Under the pieces are notes generated by a model. The model was not told the DNA's origin. It saw nothing but the letters and a program-made list of their open reading frames with translations, and did no database searches. From JBBDMX01 sp040878035 (GTDB taxonomy: Bacteria > Planctomycetota > Phycisphaerae > Phycisphaerales > Phycisphaeraceae): a stretch of DNA of 64,000 nt. Both the position numbers and the translations under genes were made by a program. How positions within the stretch are numbered: position 1 is the stretch's first letter; each line of letters starts with the position of its first letter. The stretch is taken from positions 25,592 through 89,591 of the forward strand of contig JBBDMX010000067.1 in NCBI GenBank assembly GCA_040878035.1. The letters are read 5' to 3'. Of the stretch, positions 15,400-24,440 are shown in pieces.

Positions 15400-17463
15400 A
15401 TGAACTATGCCGCGGCGTCGGTCCTGCTGTGTGCCTCAGTGGCGATGGCGGCACCGACGGAGTTTTGCGTGGCGCCCGATGGCGATGACGCCGGCGCGGG
15501 GACGACAGCCCAGCCGTTTGCTACGTTGGCGCGCGCCAGAGAGGCCGTGAGAAACGCCCCGGCGGCGGAGCGCCGCAGCGTGGTGGTCTCGGCGGGCACC
15601 TATCGCCTTACGGAGGCGTTCGGCCTTGACGCGAAGGACTCCGGTACGCCCCAGGCGCCGGTTGTGTGGCGGGCGATGGCGGGCGCAGAAGTGCGCTTGA
15701 CCGGCAGCACGGCGCTCGCGGCGTCGCTCTTTGGACCGGTGACCGATCCCCGCACGCTTGCACGCCTGGAGCCCGCGGGGCACGCGCATATCGTGCAGGC
15801 CAGCCTCCAAGGCGTTCTGCCGATTGAGAAGGCCCTGCTGCCCGACCGGCTCCGCGGCCCGGTCCCGTTGCCCGCGTTGTTCTTCAACGACACGCCAATG
15901 ACCTTGGCGCGATGGCCCAACGAAAGCTGGGCGACCATCGCCCGCATCATCGATCCGGGCACGGAGATCGCAGCGGGCGAGAAGCCCGATCGCGGGGGCG
16001 TGTTCGAGTACGCCGGGACCCGACCCGACCGCTGGGACACCAAGAGCGGCGTCTGGCTCCAGGGCTTCTGGCGCTACGACTGGGATGAGGAAATCATCCG
16101 GGTCAAGGCGGTCGATCGCGCCAAACACCAGATCACCCTGGTGGCGCCGGCGCTCTACGGCATGAAGCCGGGCAACCCCTCGCCCCGGCGCTACCGTGCC
16201 ATCAACCTCCTGGAGGAACTCGACGCGCCCGGCGAGTTCTACATCGATCACCAAGCTCGCGTGCTCTACTTCTGGCCGCCGGCGGCGCTCGACCACGCCC
16301 GGATCGAACTGGCCCTCGGCGCTTGGCCCTTGCTCCTCTTCGACCAGGCCCAGAACGTGGTCGTGCGCGGATTTATCCTGGAGAACACCCTGGGCGACTC
16401 GGTGGTGGTGCAAGGCGGCACGGCCGTGGCGCTGGAGGCTTCCCAGATTCGCCACGCACGCTTGCGCGGTGTCCGTGTCGTCGGCGGCGCCTCGCACCGG
16501 ATTACCGCGTGTGATATCCACGACACCGGCGCCGGCGGTATCCAACTCGAGGGCGGCGACCGCAAGACCCTGACGCCCGCCGGCCACGAGGCGGTCAACA
16601 ATCACATCTGGCGCTTTGCTCAGCACCAACTGACCTATGCCGGCGCCATCGGCCTGGTCGGCGTGGGCAACCGCGCCGCGCACAACCGCATCCATGACGC
16701 CCCGCATATGGCCGTCGCGATCGAGGGCAATGACCACGTGTTCGAATACAACGTGGTGCACGACGTCTGCACCGCAACCGACGACGCCGGCGCCCTCTAT
16801 AAAGGCCGCAATCCCTCCTGCCGTGGTAATATCATTCGCTACAACTTCTGGCACCACATCGGCAGCCCCATGGGTCACGGCACGGCCGCGATCTACTTCG
16901 ACGATGGTGACGGTGGCGACAGCGTGCTGGGCAACGTCTTCTATCGCTGTGGCGAACCGGGCAAAGGCGTCTTCGGCAGCGTGTTCTCACACGGCGGCCA
17001 TGATCTGCTGGCGCAGAACAATATCTTCATCGAGTGCCGCCGGGCCCTGGGCTCTGCGCCCTGGAATGCCAAGCGATGGAAGGACGCCCTCAACGCGGCC
17101 GACTGGCAGACCAAGTTGCTCAAGGAGGTGAACATCACCCAGCCGCCCTACACCACGCGCTATCCCGAGCTGGTGGGCTTTATGAGCCCTAAGCCCGCCC
17201 AGCCGCGCGTTAACCGGGCGGTCCGCAACGTCTTTGTAAAGTGCAACCAGGAGCGCACCGGTAACTGGCAGGTGAGCCTTGCGGAGAATTGGATTGCCGA
17301 CAGGGACCCCGGTTTTGTCGATGCCGCCAAGGGCGACTTCCGACTGCGGTCCGACGCAGAGGTCTTCACCAAGCTGCCCGGCTTTGAGCCCGTGCCCTTT
17401 GAGAAGATCGGACTCTACATCGACGACTTGCGGCTGACGGTGGTCGCCGAGCCATGGCGGTAG
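15400..17463 (+). CDS. Secreted right-handed beta-helix protein
   Basis: 687 aa from the ATG at 15400, preceded by GAGG nine bases upstream; translation further upstream would add non-signal sequence. Signal peptide MNYAAASVLLCASVAMA. The next segment (FCVAPDGDDAGAGTTAQPF) is the usual start of secreted parallel beta-helix lyases and hydrolases. The middle, from about residue 310, has repeated short turns with N/H/V pairs (VVRGFILENTLGDSVVVQGG) typical of right-handed parallel beta-helices. Probably binds or cleaves polysaccharide outside the cell; lyase versus hydrolase cannot be told. No sorting signal at the C-terminus. Confidence 0.75.
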   Translation: MNYAAASVLLCASVAMAAPTEFCVAPDGDDAGAGTTAQPFATLARAREAVRNAPAAERRSVVVSAGTYRLTEAFGLDAKDSGTPQAPVVWRAMAGAEVRLTGSTALAASLFGPVTDPRTLARLEPAGHAHIVQASLQGVLPIEKALLPDRLRGPVPLPALFFNDTPMTLARWPNESWATIARIIDPGTEIAAGEKPDRGGVFEYAGTRPDRWDTKSGVWLQGFWRYDWDEEIIRVKAVDRAKHQITLVAPALYGMKPGNPSPRRYRAINLLEELDAPGEFYIDHQARVLYFWPPAALDHARIELALGAWPLLLFDQAQNVVVRGFILENTLGDSVVVQGGTAVALEASQIRHARLRGVRVVGGASHRITACDIHDTGAGGIQLEGGDRKTLTPAGHEAVNNHIWRFAQHQLTYAGAIGLVGVGNRAAHNRIHDAPHMAVAIEGNDHVFEYNVVHDVCTATDDAGALYKGRNPSCRGNIIRYNFWHHIGSPMGHGTAAIYFDDGDGGDSVLGNVFYRCGEPGKGVFGSVFSHGGHDLLAQNNIFIECRRALGSAPWNAKRWKDALNAADWQTKLLKEVNITQPPYTTRYPELVGFMSPKPAQPRVNRAVRNVFVKCNQERTGNWQVSLAENWIADRDPGFVDAAKGDFRLRSDAEVFTKLPGFEPVPFEKIGLYIDDLRLTVVAEPWR

Positions 17464-17639
17464 CAGGGAGATTGCCTCGGCTATCCGCTATCATTCCCGG
17501 CTGGCCCATGTCGAGACCAGCCCGCGACATTCTACGGAACGCATGGGCGTTCCGATGCTCCATGCTCGCTCCTTCTGGCCCATCCGGATAATGCGTAGGT
17601 GGAGAGGGCCATGGATGCGAAACGGGGGTTCGACCCCGG

Positions 17640-17954
17640 AGCATCGCAGCCCGGCGAAATCGGAAGCCCGAAATCTGAAACAAACCCAAAGCCTGAAATC
17701 CAGAATTCTCAGGCAATAACGAGCTGCAGGTGCTTATCGTTTGGACTTTGAGCTTGGAGCTTATTTCGGATTTCGGGCTTCGGATTTCGGATTTCTGCCC
17801 CGCCCCGGGGCGTCACGCACCCATTTGCTGGACAGGTTCACGAAAAAAGGCATTGATTTATCCTGTCGAGTCGGCTAGATTCGATGCTTATCCTTGATCC
17901 GGGGTCCGGTGTCTGGGGGGACCGGGATCCGGGGTCCGGGGTCCGGGGTCCCTC
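17640..17954. repeat. Heptamer inverted and tandem repeats
   Basis: GAAATCxG-type heptamers at 17655-17705 face their reverse complement (GATTTCGG type) at 17765-17795. A run of GGTCCGG heptamers follows at about 17900-17954, up to the next gene. Region 17464-17999 holds no credible gene. Confidence 0.7.
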
Positions 17955-17999
17955 GGTGGAGTGAGTTCAGCAGCAACAGACCAACTTGGGGAGGTCGGT

Positions 18000-19010
18000 A
18001 TGTTCAATCGAGCAGTTCGTCTGGCGGTAGGCGCGGTGGTATGGGTCGTCGTGGCGCTGGCAAGCCAGGCGCAGGCCATCAACATCGTCTTTGACTACAC
18101 CTACGACACAGGCGATTTCTTTGGCAATGCCCAGGCGCAGGCATCGCTGAACAAGGCCGGCACGTTCTTCTCGAACCTGATCACCGATCAGCTTTCAGCA
18201 ATCAGCACGCCCGCGCCGTTGGTCAGCAGCCTACCGCCGGAAAACGACCCGGGAACTTTCACTTGGGCATGGTCGGCGAATTTCAACAACCCGGCCACTG
18301 GAACACAGACGGTCCTCAACGACCCGACGATTGCGGCGGATGAATACCGCATCTACGTCGGCGCTCGTTCGCTCGCCGGCGATGTGGCCGGGCAAGGTGG
18401 CCCCGGGGGTTTGGGGTTCAACTTCGGAACGACCAGCGGCTCTTTCTTCACGCAGGAGGAGATCGACCAGATCGACGCCGCCTCGGCGGCGTTCGAGGCC
18501 GCGATCACCACGCGCGGCAAGGCATCGGGCTTCCAGTCCTGGGGCGGTGCGCTCACCTTCGACAACGACGGCACCACCGACTGGTCGTACGACTCGGAGT
18601 CGCCGGTGGCGGCGGGAACCGTGGACTTTTACTCCGTGGCCCTGCACGAGCTTGGCCACGCCCTGGGCTTGGGCGGGTCGGACCAGTGGGAGGCGCTGAT
18701 CGCCATGGCAGGTGACGACGCCTATTTCCTGGGTGCTGCGGCGCAGGCGGTGTATGGCGATCCGGTCCCTGTTTACGCCACCGACCTGGCGCACTGGAAC
18801 GAAGGGGTCTCCAGTCACATTTACGGCGTCGGCACAGCTCAGGAAGCCGCGATGGACCCGACGATCACCGACGGCACGCGCAAGCTCTTCACCGACCTGG
18901 ACGTGGCCGCGCTGTCCGACATCGGCTGGACCATTCCCGAGCCGGCCAGCCTCTGCCTGATAGCCGTCGGCACATTCTTGGTTGTCGGCCGCCGGCGCGC
19001 CGGCGTCTGA
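18000..19010 (+). CDS. PEP-CTERM zinc metalloprotease (NF038122-like)
   Basis: 336 aa from the ATG at 18000, preceded by GGGGAGG. Signal peptide to about residue 28 (QAQA). SVALHELGHALGLGGSDQWE (residues about 216-235) is the HExxHxxGxxxS zinc site of matrixin-like metalloproteases. A trailing LTDLDVAALSDIGWTI-like segment before the sorting signal is typical. The C-terminus is PEP-CTERM: IPEPAS, a hydrophobic helix, then GRRRAGV. Exported, exosortase-processed, extracellular peptidase. A second member is at 55189-56454 on the other strand. An intrinsic terminator follows. Confidence 0.85.
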   Translation: MFNRAVRLAVGAVVWVVVALASQAQAINIVFDYTYDTGDFFGNAQAQASLNKAGTFFSNLITDQLSAISTPAPLVSSLPPENDPGTFTWAWSANFNNPATGTQTVLNDPTIAADEYRIYVGARSLAGDVAGQGGPGGLGFNFGTTSGSFFTQEEIDQIDAASAAFEAAITTRGKASGFQSWGGALTFDNDGTTDWSYDSESPVAAGTVDFYSVALHELGHALGLGGSDQWEALIAMAGDDAYFLGAAAQAVYGDPVPVYATDLAHWNEGVSSHIYGVGTAQEAAMDPTITDGTRKLFTDLDVAALSDIGWTIPEPASLCLIAVGTFLVVGRRRAGV

Positions 19011-19035
19011 CCGGCCAAACCGTCCGCCGAATGGC

Positions 19036-19062
19036 AAAAAACCCGCCCATGGGCGGGTTTTT
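19036..19062. terminator. Bidirectional intrinsic terminator
   Basis: AAAAAACCCGCCC, a two-base loop (AT) and GGGCGGGTTTTT form a perfect 7-bp GC stem flanked by A6 and T5. It can end the metalloprotease transcript rightwards and the tRNA transcript leftwards. Confidence 0.9.
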
Positions 19063-19095
19063 CAACTGCTTCGCGCGCTGGCCAATCGCCGAAAA

Positions 19096-19166
19096 CTGGG
19101 GATCCAGGATTTGAACCTGGACTAACTGGTTCAGAGCCAGTCGTGCTACCGTTACACCAATCCCCA
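19096..19166 (-). tRNA. tRNA-Gln (anticodon CTG)
   Basis: On the minus strand the sequence folds as a 71-nt tRNA: acceptor TGGGGAT/ATCCCCA, anticodon stem ACTGG/CCAGT with loop CTCTGAA (anticodon CTG, reads CAG), T arm CCAGG-TTCAAAT-CCTGG. U1-A72 and discriminator G73 are the glutamine identity bases. CCA is not encoded (TTT follows), so the end must be added by a nucleotidyltransferase. Confidence 0.95.
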
Positions 19167-19261
19167 AGGGGTTCAATGCAGGTTATATCGTAAGAAAGGG
19201 CGGCCGGAACGTCAATTATTCGCCCTTCTCCGTCAGGGCAATTGCGCATGGGCGCTCTGAC

Positions 19262-19288
19262 CCCCTCTCTCCCAGGAGAGGGGGTCAA
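19262..19288. repeat. Single REP-like palindrome
   Basis: CCCCTCTCTCCCAGGAGAGG followed by GGGTC is a short version of the palindrome found in the REPIN at 13024-13191. It lies between the tRNA and the VIT/VWA gene. Confidence 0.6.
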
Positions 19289-19356
19289 CCAATCGCCGGA
19301 ACTCGCCGCCGCCTCGTGCGTCCAATCCAGCAACACCCTTGTTCTGGAGACGCGCT

Positions 19357-21693
19357 ATGTCAGGTCGCATGCCTCGGATCGTCGCTCTGGCGTTGTTTGT
19401 CGGCCTCATTGCCGCGGCGAATCCCGCCTTGGCCGATGGTTTGATCATTATCAGCAAACATGCCCCTGGGGTGCCGCCCGGGCATTACGCTTTTGCGCCG
19501 CTCCAGGTCGAATACCACCACGTCACCGTCACAATTAAGGATCAGGTCGCCATCACCGAAGTCGATCAGGTCTTTTTCAACCCCAACAACCAGCGGCTCG
19601 AAGGCGACTACATCTTCCCCATCCCCGAGGGGGCACAGATCGACAAGTTCAGCATGGATGTCAACGGCAAGATGCAGGATGCCGAGCTGCTCGACGCCGC
19701 CAAGGCGCGGACGATTTACGAGGACATCGTGCGGCGGATGAAGGACCCGGCCCTGATGGAGTATGCCGGTCGCGGCCTCTTCCGAGTGCGCATCTTTCCC
19801 ATCGAGCCCAACAGCAAGAAGCAGGTGAAGTTGCGTTACACCCAGGTGCTGCGCAAGGATGCGGGACTCATGGAGTACGTCTATCCGCTCAATACCGAGA
19901 AGTTTTCCTCGGCGCCGCTCAAGGACGTGTCGGTGAAGGTGAAGGTCGAGACGACCCGGCCGCTGAGCACGATCTATTCGCCCAGCCATGAGGTGGAGAT
20001 TGTGCGTCGCAACGACGGCAAACAGGCGACGGTCGGCTTCGAGGCCCGCGACGTGCGCCCCAACACCGACTTTGCCCTCTATTTCGCCCCGCAGGCGGAT
20101 AAGGACGACCCCATCGGTCTTTCGCTGCTTACATTCAACGATGGCACCCCCGGAAGCGGGGGCTACTTCATGTTGCTGGCCACGCCGAGTTTTAAGATCG
20201 ACGAGAAGCAGATTGCCCCCAAGGATGTGGTGCTGGTGCTGGATACCTCCGGCTCGATGAAAGGCAAGAAGCTCGAACAGGCCAAGGAGGCGCTGCGGTT
20301 TGTCATTGCCAATCTGAACAAAGACGATAACTTCGAGGTCATTCGTTTTTCCACCGAAGCCGAGCCGCTGTTCGGCAAGCTGGTGGCTAACAGCAAGGAA
20401 AACCGCGACAAGGCTGAGGCGTTCATCGATACGCTGCGTCCCATCGGCGGCACCGCCATCGACGAGGCGCTCAAGCTCGCCAACGAGACCGTGGGCAAGC
20501 GCGGCCGGGACATCGCCCGCCGGCCCGCCAACATCATCTTCCTCACCGACGGCCAGCCGACGGTGGGCGAAATGAATGAAGACCGCATCGTCGAGCACAT
20601 CCGCCAGTCGAACGTCCGCGTCTTCAACTTCGGCATCGGCACCGATGTCAACACCCACCTGCTCGACCGCATCGCTGAGAAGACGCACGGCCTGTCGCAG
20701 TACGTGTTGCCCGATGAAAACATTGAGGTCAAGGTGTCGAGCTTCTACACGCGGATCAGCAGCCCGGTGCTGTCGGACGTGAAGTTGAGCGTATCGGAAG
20801 GCTCGGGCGTGAAGCTGGTGCAGATGTATCCCGCGCCGCTGCCGGATTTGTTCAAGGGCGATCAGATGGTGGTGGTGGGGCGGTACACGGTGCCGCGGAG
20901 CTTCGTGGGCCATGCGGCCATCGTCCTGGGCGGCGTGATGAATGGCCAGCCCAAGGAACTGGTGATGGAGGCTCCTTTTGCGGGCGTACCAAGCGCCAAT
21001 GAACAGGTGACGGGCAACGATTTCATCCCGCGCCTCTGGGCCACGCGGCGCGTCGGCTACTTGCTGGATGAAATCCGCCTGCGTGGCGACAACGCCGAGC
21101 TGCGCGATGAGGTCACACAACTGGCCCGGCAGTACGGCATCGTCACGCCGTACACGGCCTACCTGATTGTCGAGGACGAGAAGCGTCGCGAGGTGCCGGT
21201 GGCGTCGCAGACGATGCCCACACCGATGGCTGCCGAGCCGGCCTTAAGCATAGAACTGGAGCGCCGCTATCGGGACTACGAGAGAGCCAAGTCTGGCGAG
21301 GATGCCGTGGGCGGCTCGCAGACGGTGGATTCACTCAAGAACGCCCCTTCGGCGCCCGCGGCTACGGCCGGCGCCAATCGGTCCCAGGGTGACGCAGCGG
21401 GCCAGAAGAACGATGTATCCAAGCAACTCGCCGAAAGCGTCAACGACATGGTGACGCAGAGCCAGCAGAACTCGCGTTACGTCAAGGGCCGCACGTTCTA
21501 TCAGAACGGCTCGCAGTGGGTTGATGCCCAGGCCCAGCGCCTGGCCAAGACCAAGGCCGTGCAGATCACGCTGGGCTCCGACGCCTACTTCAAACTCTTG
21601 CGGGACCATCCGGAAGCGTCGGCCTGGCTGGCGCTGGGCAAGCAGGTGCAGGTCGTGATCGCCGGCACGCTGTACGACATCACGGAGGGGTAG
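19357..21693 (+). CDS. Secreted VIT and VWA domain protein
   Basis: 778 aa from the ATG at 19357 with GGAGA upstream. Signal peptide to about residue 27 (NPALA). Residues about 35-165 form a VIT domain (VDQVFFNPNNQRLEGDYIFP, RTIYEDIVRR). Residues about 290-470 form a von Willebrand A domain with a complete MIDAS: DTSGSMKGKK, a Thr in the loop and FLTDGQPTVG. The C-terminal 150 residues are variable. This is the inter-alpha-trypsin inhibitor heavy-chain architecture seen often in planctomycetes. The role is unknown; metal-dependent protein binding is expected. No LPXTG or PEP-CTERM signal. Confidence 0.9.
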   Translation: MSGRMPRIVALALFVGLIAAANPALADGLIIISKHAPGVPPGHYAFAPLQVEYHHVTVTIKDQVAITEVDQVFFNPNNQRLEGDYIFPIPEGAQIDKFSMDVNGKMQDAELLDAAKARTIYEDIVRRMKDPALMEYAGRGLFRVRIFPIEPNSKKQVKLRYTQVLRKDAGLMEYVYPLNTEKFSSAPLKDVSVKVKVETTRPLSTIYSPSHEVEIVRRNDGKQATVGFEARDVRPNTDFALYFAPQADKDDPIGLSLLTFNDGTPGSGGYFMLLATPSFKIDEKQIAPKDVVLVLDTSGSMKGKKLEQAKEALRFVIANLNKDDNFEVIRFSTEAEPLFGKLVANSKENRDKAEAFIDTLRPIGGTAIDEALKLANETVGKRGRDIARRPANIIFLTDGQPTVGEMNEDRIVEHIRQSNVRVFNFGIGTDVNTHLLDRIAEKTHGLSQYVLPDENIEVKVSSFYTRISSPVLSDVKLSVSEGSGVKLVQMYPAPLPDLFKGDQMVVVGRYTVPRSFVGHAAIVLGGVMNGQPKELVMEAPFAGVPSANEQVTGNDFIPRLWATRRVGYLLDEIRLRGDNAELRDEVTQLARQYGIVTPYTAYLIVEDEKRREVPVASQTMPTPMAAEPALSIELERRYRDYERAKSGEDAVGGSQTVDSLKNAPSAPAATAGANRSQGDAAGQKNDVSKQLAESVNDMVTQSQQNSRYVKGRTFYQNGSQWVDAQAQRLAKTKAVQITLGSDAYFKLLRDHPEASAWLALGKQVQVVIAGTLYDITEG

Positions 21694-21711
21694 GCAGCAG
21701 CGTGGCGGGAA

Positions 21712-21855
21712 TCAGAGCCGCGCGGCGTAAGCCCGCGGTATCAAGCGTCGTTACACCGCCGATCCGCGGGCTGACGCCGCGCGGCTCGGATGTATCGGCG
21801 CGGTCGGAAGGTCGTTGCACCGCCGATTCGCGGGCTGACGCCGCGCGGCTCTGAC
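21712..21855. repeat. Palindromic repeat, GAGCCGCGCGGCGTAAGCCC family
   Basis: AGAGCCGCGCGGCGTAAGCC followed by CGCGG opens the element. Its inverted version CCGCGGGCTGACGCCGCGCG closes the first half near 21785, and a further inverted copy ends near 21855. The same family forms a clean hairpin at 58174-58251. Confidence 0.75.
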
Positions 21856-22097
21856 GATCGCCCGCGGGCGCATCAGCGTCGTGTCGCGCCATCGCCTGCT
21901 ATCATGCGCCTATGCTCCGCCGCACGTCCAACTCGACGCCTTTGAGAACCAGCGCATCCGCGAGGAGCCGGTGGATTACCAGCGTAGCCTGCGGCGGTTT
22001 GACGACTTCCATCAACTCGCCATTCGCATGCGAGGCACGTCCCCTGCCCGTGAGCCGTGCGACGTTGCACACGACATTCGACAGGCATGCATTCTCA

Positions 22098-22655
22098 ATG
22101 GTCGAAGAATTCCTGAGTCGTATCGATAGGGCCCTGACGCGCGCGGGGGTGCCGTACATGGTGATCGGCGGCCAGGCGGTGATGCGTCACGGTCGCATGC
22201 GGATGACCGAGGATGTGGACGTGACTCTGGGCGTCTCCCCTCGGCAAGTGGATGACATTCTGAAGTTGCTCCCGGCGCTGGGACTTGAACCAGCGCGCGA
22301 GGATCCGCGCGCTTTCGTACAGGCGACCCAGGTGTTGCCCTGCCGGCCAACGGGCGACGGCCTGCCCGTCGATTTTGCCTTTTCCGATTCGGCGTACGAA
22401 GCGCAGGCCATCTCCCGCGCGGATCGCGTCACGCTGCAAAGCGGTGCGGTCAACGTGGTCGCCGCGGAGGACTTGGTGATCCACAAAATCATCGCCTCGC
22501 GTCCGGTTGACTTGATGGATGTCAAGGGCATCCTGCTCAAGAATCCTGCGCTGGATCTGTCCTACATTCGCCGGTGGCTGGGGTAGTTTGAGGATTTGGC
22601 CGAGGCCCCCCTGGTGCGACAGTTCGACCGCATTCTCGCGGAGGCGCAGCGGTAG
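22098..22655 (+). pseudogene. AbiEii-like nucleotidyltransferase with premature TAG
   Basis: Starting at the ATG at 22098, 162 codons are read to a TAG at 22584-22586. The same frame continues for 22 sensible codons (FEDLAEAPLVRQFDRILAEA) to a second stop at 22653-22655. YMVIGGQAVMRHGRMRMTED followed by VDVTLG is the GG...D-x-D core of minimal nucleotidyltransferases of the AbiEii/MNT type. GAG to TAG (Glu to stop) is the simplest explanation; the truncated protein keeps its catalytic core and could still fold. Family members act as toxin or modifier partners in toxin-antitoxin modules. Confidence 0.7.
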
Positions 22656-22784
22656 ACTATCGATCCCGAGGTTCATACCCTGGTCTGGCCCAACGGCGCT
22701 GACTTCGACCCTCAGACGCTACACGACTGGACGCAGTACGCCCAACCCGAACTTCGCTCGGGTTTGTCTACGTGCGCCTATTGA
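22656..22784 (+). pseudogene. DUF2442 C-terminal relic
   Basis: Directly after the nucleotidyltransferase, and in its frame, 42 codons without a start encode HTLVWPNGADFDPQTLHDW, the conserved C-terminal signature of DUF2442 proteins, which usually accompany a DUF4160 partner. The N-terminal domain is missing and no partner is present, so this is a leftover. Confidence 0.65.
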
Positions 22785-22816
22785 CAAAGCGGGCCATATA
22801 TGAGTTAGCCCGCCTC

Positions 22817-23260
22817 TCAAGCATCGATACAGAGAAACCACTTGGCACCTCTGCATGCGGCCGCTTCAAGATGACGCTCAAAGGCCTCCAAGTCCTCCCG
22901 GACACAGTCGAGATCATCAATCTCGCGGCCGTCATGGCGGACATACGTCAACATGGCCCGAATGACTCGCAAGCCCTCCTCTGGCTCGTGCCACGTGATC
23001 GCCGCAACATCCGACTCGCTAAAGGATGTCGGGTCATCGGGATCACCGCCGAGTGCTTCTCCAATGTACTGCTCGCGCGTCATCGAATAGAAGCTGTAGA
23101 TCGATCCAGCCTTGGCTTTCTTTGCAGCCTTGTCTAAGCGATCGGCCGCCCGGGCAAGACACTTGCCGTTCATATCATCGGGCCAATCGGCCGGGCGATC
23201 ATGGAAGATGGGATAGAAGGCAACGCCCATTGCAATGCGGGGTAACGCAAATCGTCTCAT
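22817..23260 (-). CDS. Hypothetical protein
   Basis: 147 aa, Asp/Glu-rich, no signal peptide or membrane helix. It has an even amino acid make-up and a Trp-containing central segment (AAITWHEPEEGLRVIRAMLT) followed by a helical acidic part ending in a Cys-containing tail. I do not recognise the family. Base composition is lower in GC than the core genes. The adjacent relics and tail motif T4 suggest an accessory origin. The start could be later, since an internal Met lies at residue 11. Confidence 0.5.
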   Translation of the reverse strand: MRRFALPRIAMGVAFYPIFHDRPADWPDDMNGKCLARAADRLDKAAKKAKAGSIYSFYSMTREQYIGEALGGDPDDPTSFSESDVAAITWHEPEEGLRVIRAMLTYVRHDGREIDDLDCVREDLEAFERHLEAAACRGAKWFLCIDA

Positions 23261-23342
23261 TTGCCGGCCGCCCGCGGAAGCGGGCTCCCAACCGACAATT
23301 CAATTATCCATCGCCGGTGTCGCCGGTCAACTGCTGGGGTTG

Positions 23343-23678
23343 TTATCCCCGGCTCGACTGCCGTAGCTCGAATCTGCACGTCCTAGCCGCTCGCCGAACC
23401 AAATCCGACCCGTGGTCGACAAATGGCTCAACCGCCTGAAGATCGCTCGCTACTCCCACAACACCCAGGAACACAAGCGCCAGGGCAATCGCTTGCGGAT
23501 CATCGGACGTCAACGCGCGCAGGGACGCGAGTCGCAACTGCGCGCGACCGCCAGGTTGAGCTTCGGCTTCCTGTGCAATCTGCTCATTCGTGAGGTTTAG
23601 CAGAAACGCCGTGCGTAATGCATGGCCTGCGGCGCCTCGTTTGAAGAGCAACTGAATCCATCCCGGCGTATCGTGCAT
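23343..23678 (-). CDS. Hypothetical helical protein
   Basis: 111 aa if started at the Met of MHDTPGWIQLLF; a longer frame upstream is Cys/Arg-rich and unlikely to be translated. The sequence is mostly helical (RAQLRLASLRALTSDDPQAI, ALALVFLGVVGVASDLQAVE), like a HEAT-type fragment. Unknown function. Same strand and similar composition as the previous hypothetical gene. Confidence 0.45.
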   Translation of the reverse strand: MHDTPGWIQLLFKRGAAGHALRTAFLLNLTNEQIAQEAEAQPGGRAQLRLASLRALTSDDPQAIALALVFLGVVGVASDLQAVEPFVDHGSDLVRRAARTCRFELRQSSRG

Positions 23679-23867
23679 TGTTGAAGGGGCTAACGTAGAA
23701 CGGTTCTGTTGCCTGCCGCACGTGGGCAGGGCGACTCGAATCAGTATAGCAGCGAGTTCGCGTGCGCAGCAGGAACGGCAATGCACGGTTATCCCATCGT
23801 CTTCTCAAGCACTGATCGATGAGCGCCCCAGCAGTATGCGGACCACGCGGTCTTGGTGGCAACGATC

Positions 23868-23960
23868 GAGGCGGGGGGCCGATAAGGGGTCTTCACTTAA
23901 TGCCATGAAGATAAGCCGGTGCGGAGTGCAAGGTGGAGAGGGGAGGGGGGCGGGCGAAGC
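23868..23960 (+). repeat. Tail motif T4
   Basis: GATAAGGGGTCTTCAC and the following GTGCAAGGTGGAGAGGGG heptamers resemble the tails at 39271-39380 (T1) and 51480-51579 (T2, minus), though less closely. It is the first part of composite locus A, which continues to 24440. Region 23679-24604 holds no credible gene. Confidence 0.55.
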
Positions 23961-24022
23961 GCCCGATTCAAGGTGCAAAGTGTAAAGTGCAAAGTGCCCG
24001 CTGACCGATATTGATTGTCTAG

Positions 24023-24079
24023 CAACATTGCCCCCGGAAGGTCCCGCGTGTGTCTTCGGATGCCGCGGGGCTTTTTTTT
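24023..24079 (+). terminator. Repeated terminator element, copy A
   Basis: CAACATTGCCCCCGGAAGG then a GC hairpin (CCCGCG...CGCGGGG) ends in T8. A near-identical 54-bp copy in the opposite orientation is at 51168-51221. Both sit between heptamer repeats and a 21-bp tandem array. It looks like an intrinsic terminator and seems to travel as part of the composite. Confidence 0.75.
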
Positions 24080-24293
24080 GTGCTGGGGGAGGGCGAAGCG
24101 CCCGGTGCAGAGTGCAAGGTGCAAGGTGCCAAAGTTACGGACTGACCGCTGACCACTGACCTCTTCCCCTGCCGGGACGGGACACTTCCGGGCAGACTTC
24201 CGGGGGTTCCGGGCGGACTTCCGGGGGGGGCCGATAAAACCGGCCCGGACGGGCTTCGGGGAAGGTTGGTGAGGATTCAGGGACGTTCCGGCG

Positions 24294-24440
24294 CGGCGCG
24301 CAGACGTCTGGGCGCGGCGCGCAGACGTCTGGGAACGGCGCGCAGACGTCTGGGAGCGGCGCGCAGACGTCTGGGAGCGGCGCGCAGACGTCTGGGAGCG
24401 GCGCGCAGACATCTGGGAACGGCGCGCAGACGTCTGGGCG
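24294..24440 (+). repeat. 21-bp tandem array, seven units
   Basis: Seven units of CGGCGCGCAGACGTCTGGGA plus one base, almost identical, with a decayed eighth. Each unit holds the palindrome CAGACGTCTG. Several reading frames stay open through it, so long spurious frames arise on both strands; I do not call these genes. A second, unrelated 21-bp array is at 50792-51001 in the same relative position. Confidence 0.9.

Noticed and set aside
21912..22097. N-terminal extension of the nucleotidyltransferase from the ATG at 21912, which also has a TATCAT box before it
   Set aside because: The extension is Ser/Arg/Thr-rich and unlike the family; the ATG at 22098 gives the expected N-terminus.
24294..24440. 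CRISPR array
   Set aside because: Units are contiguous with no spacers; same for 50792-51001, and no cas gene is present.
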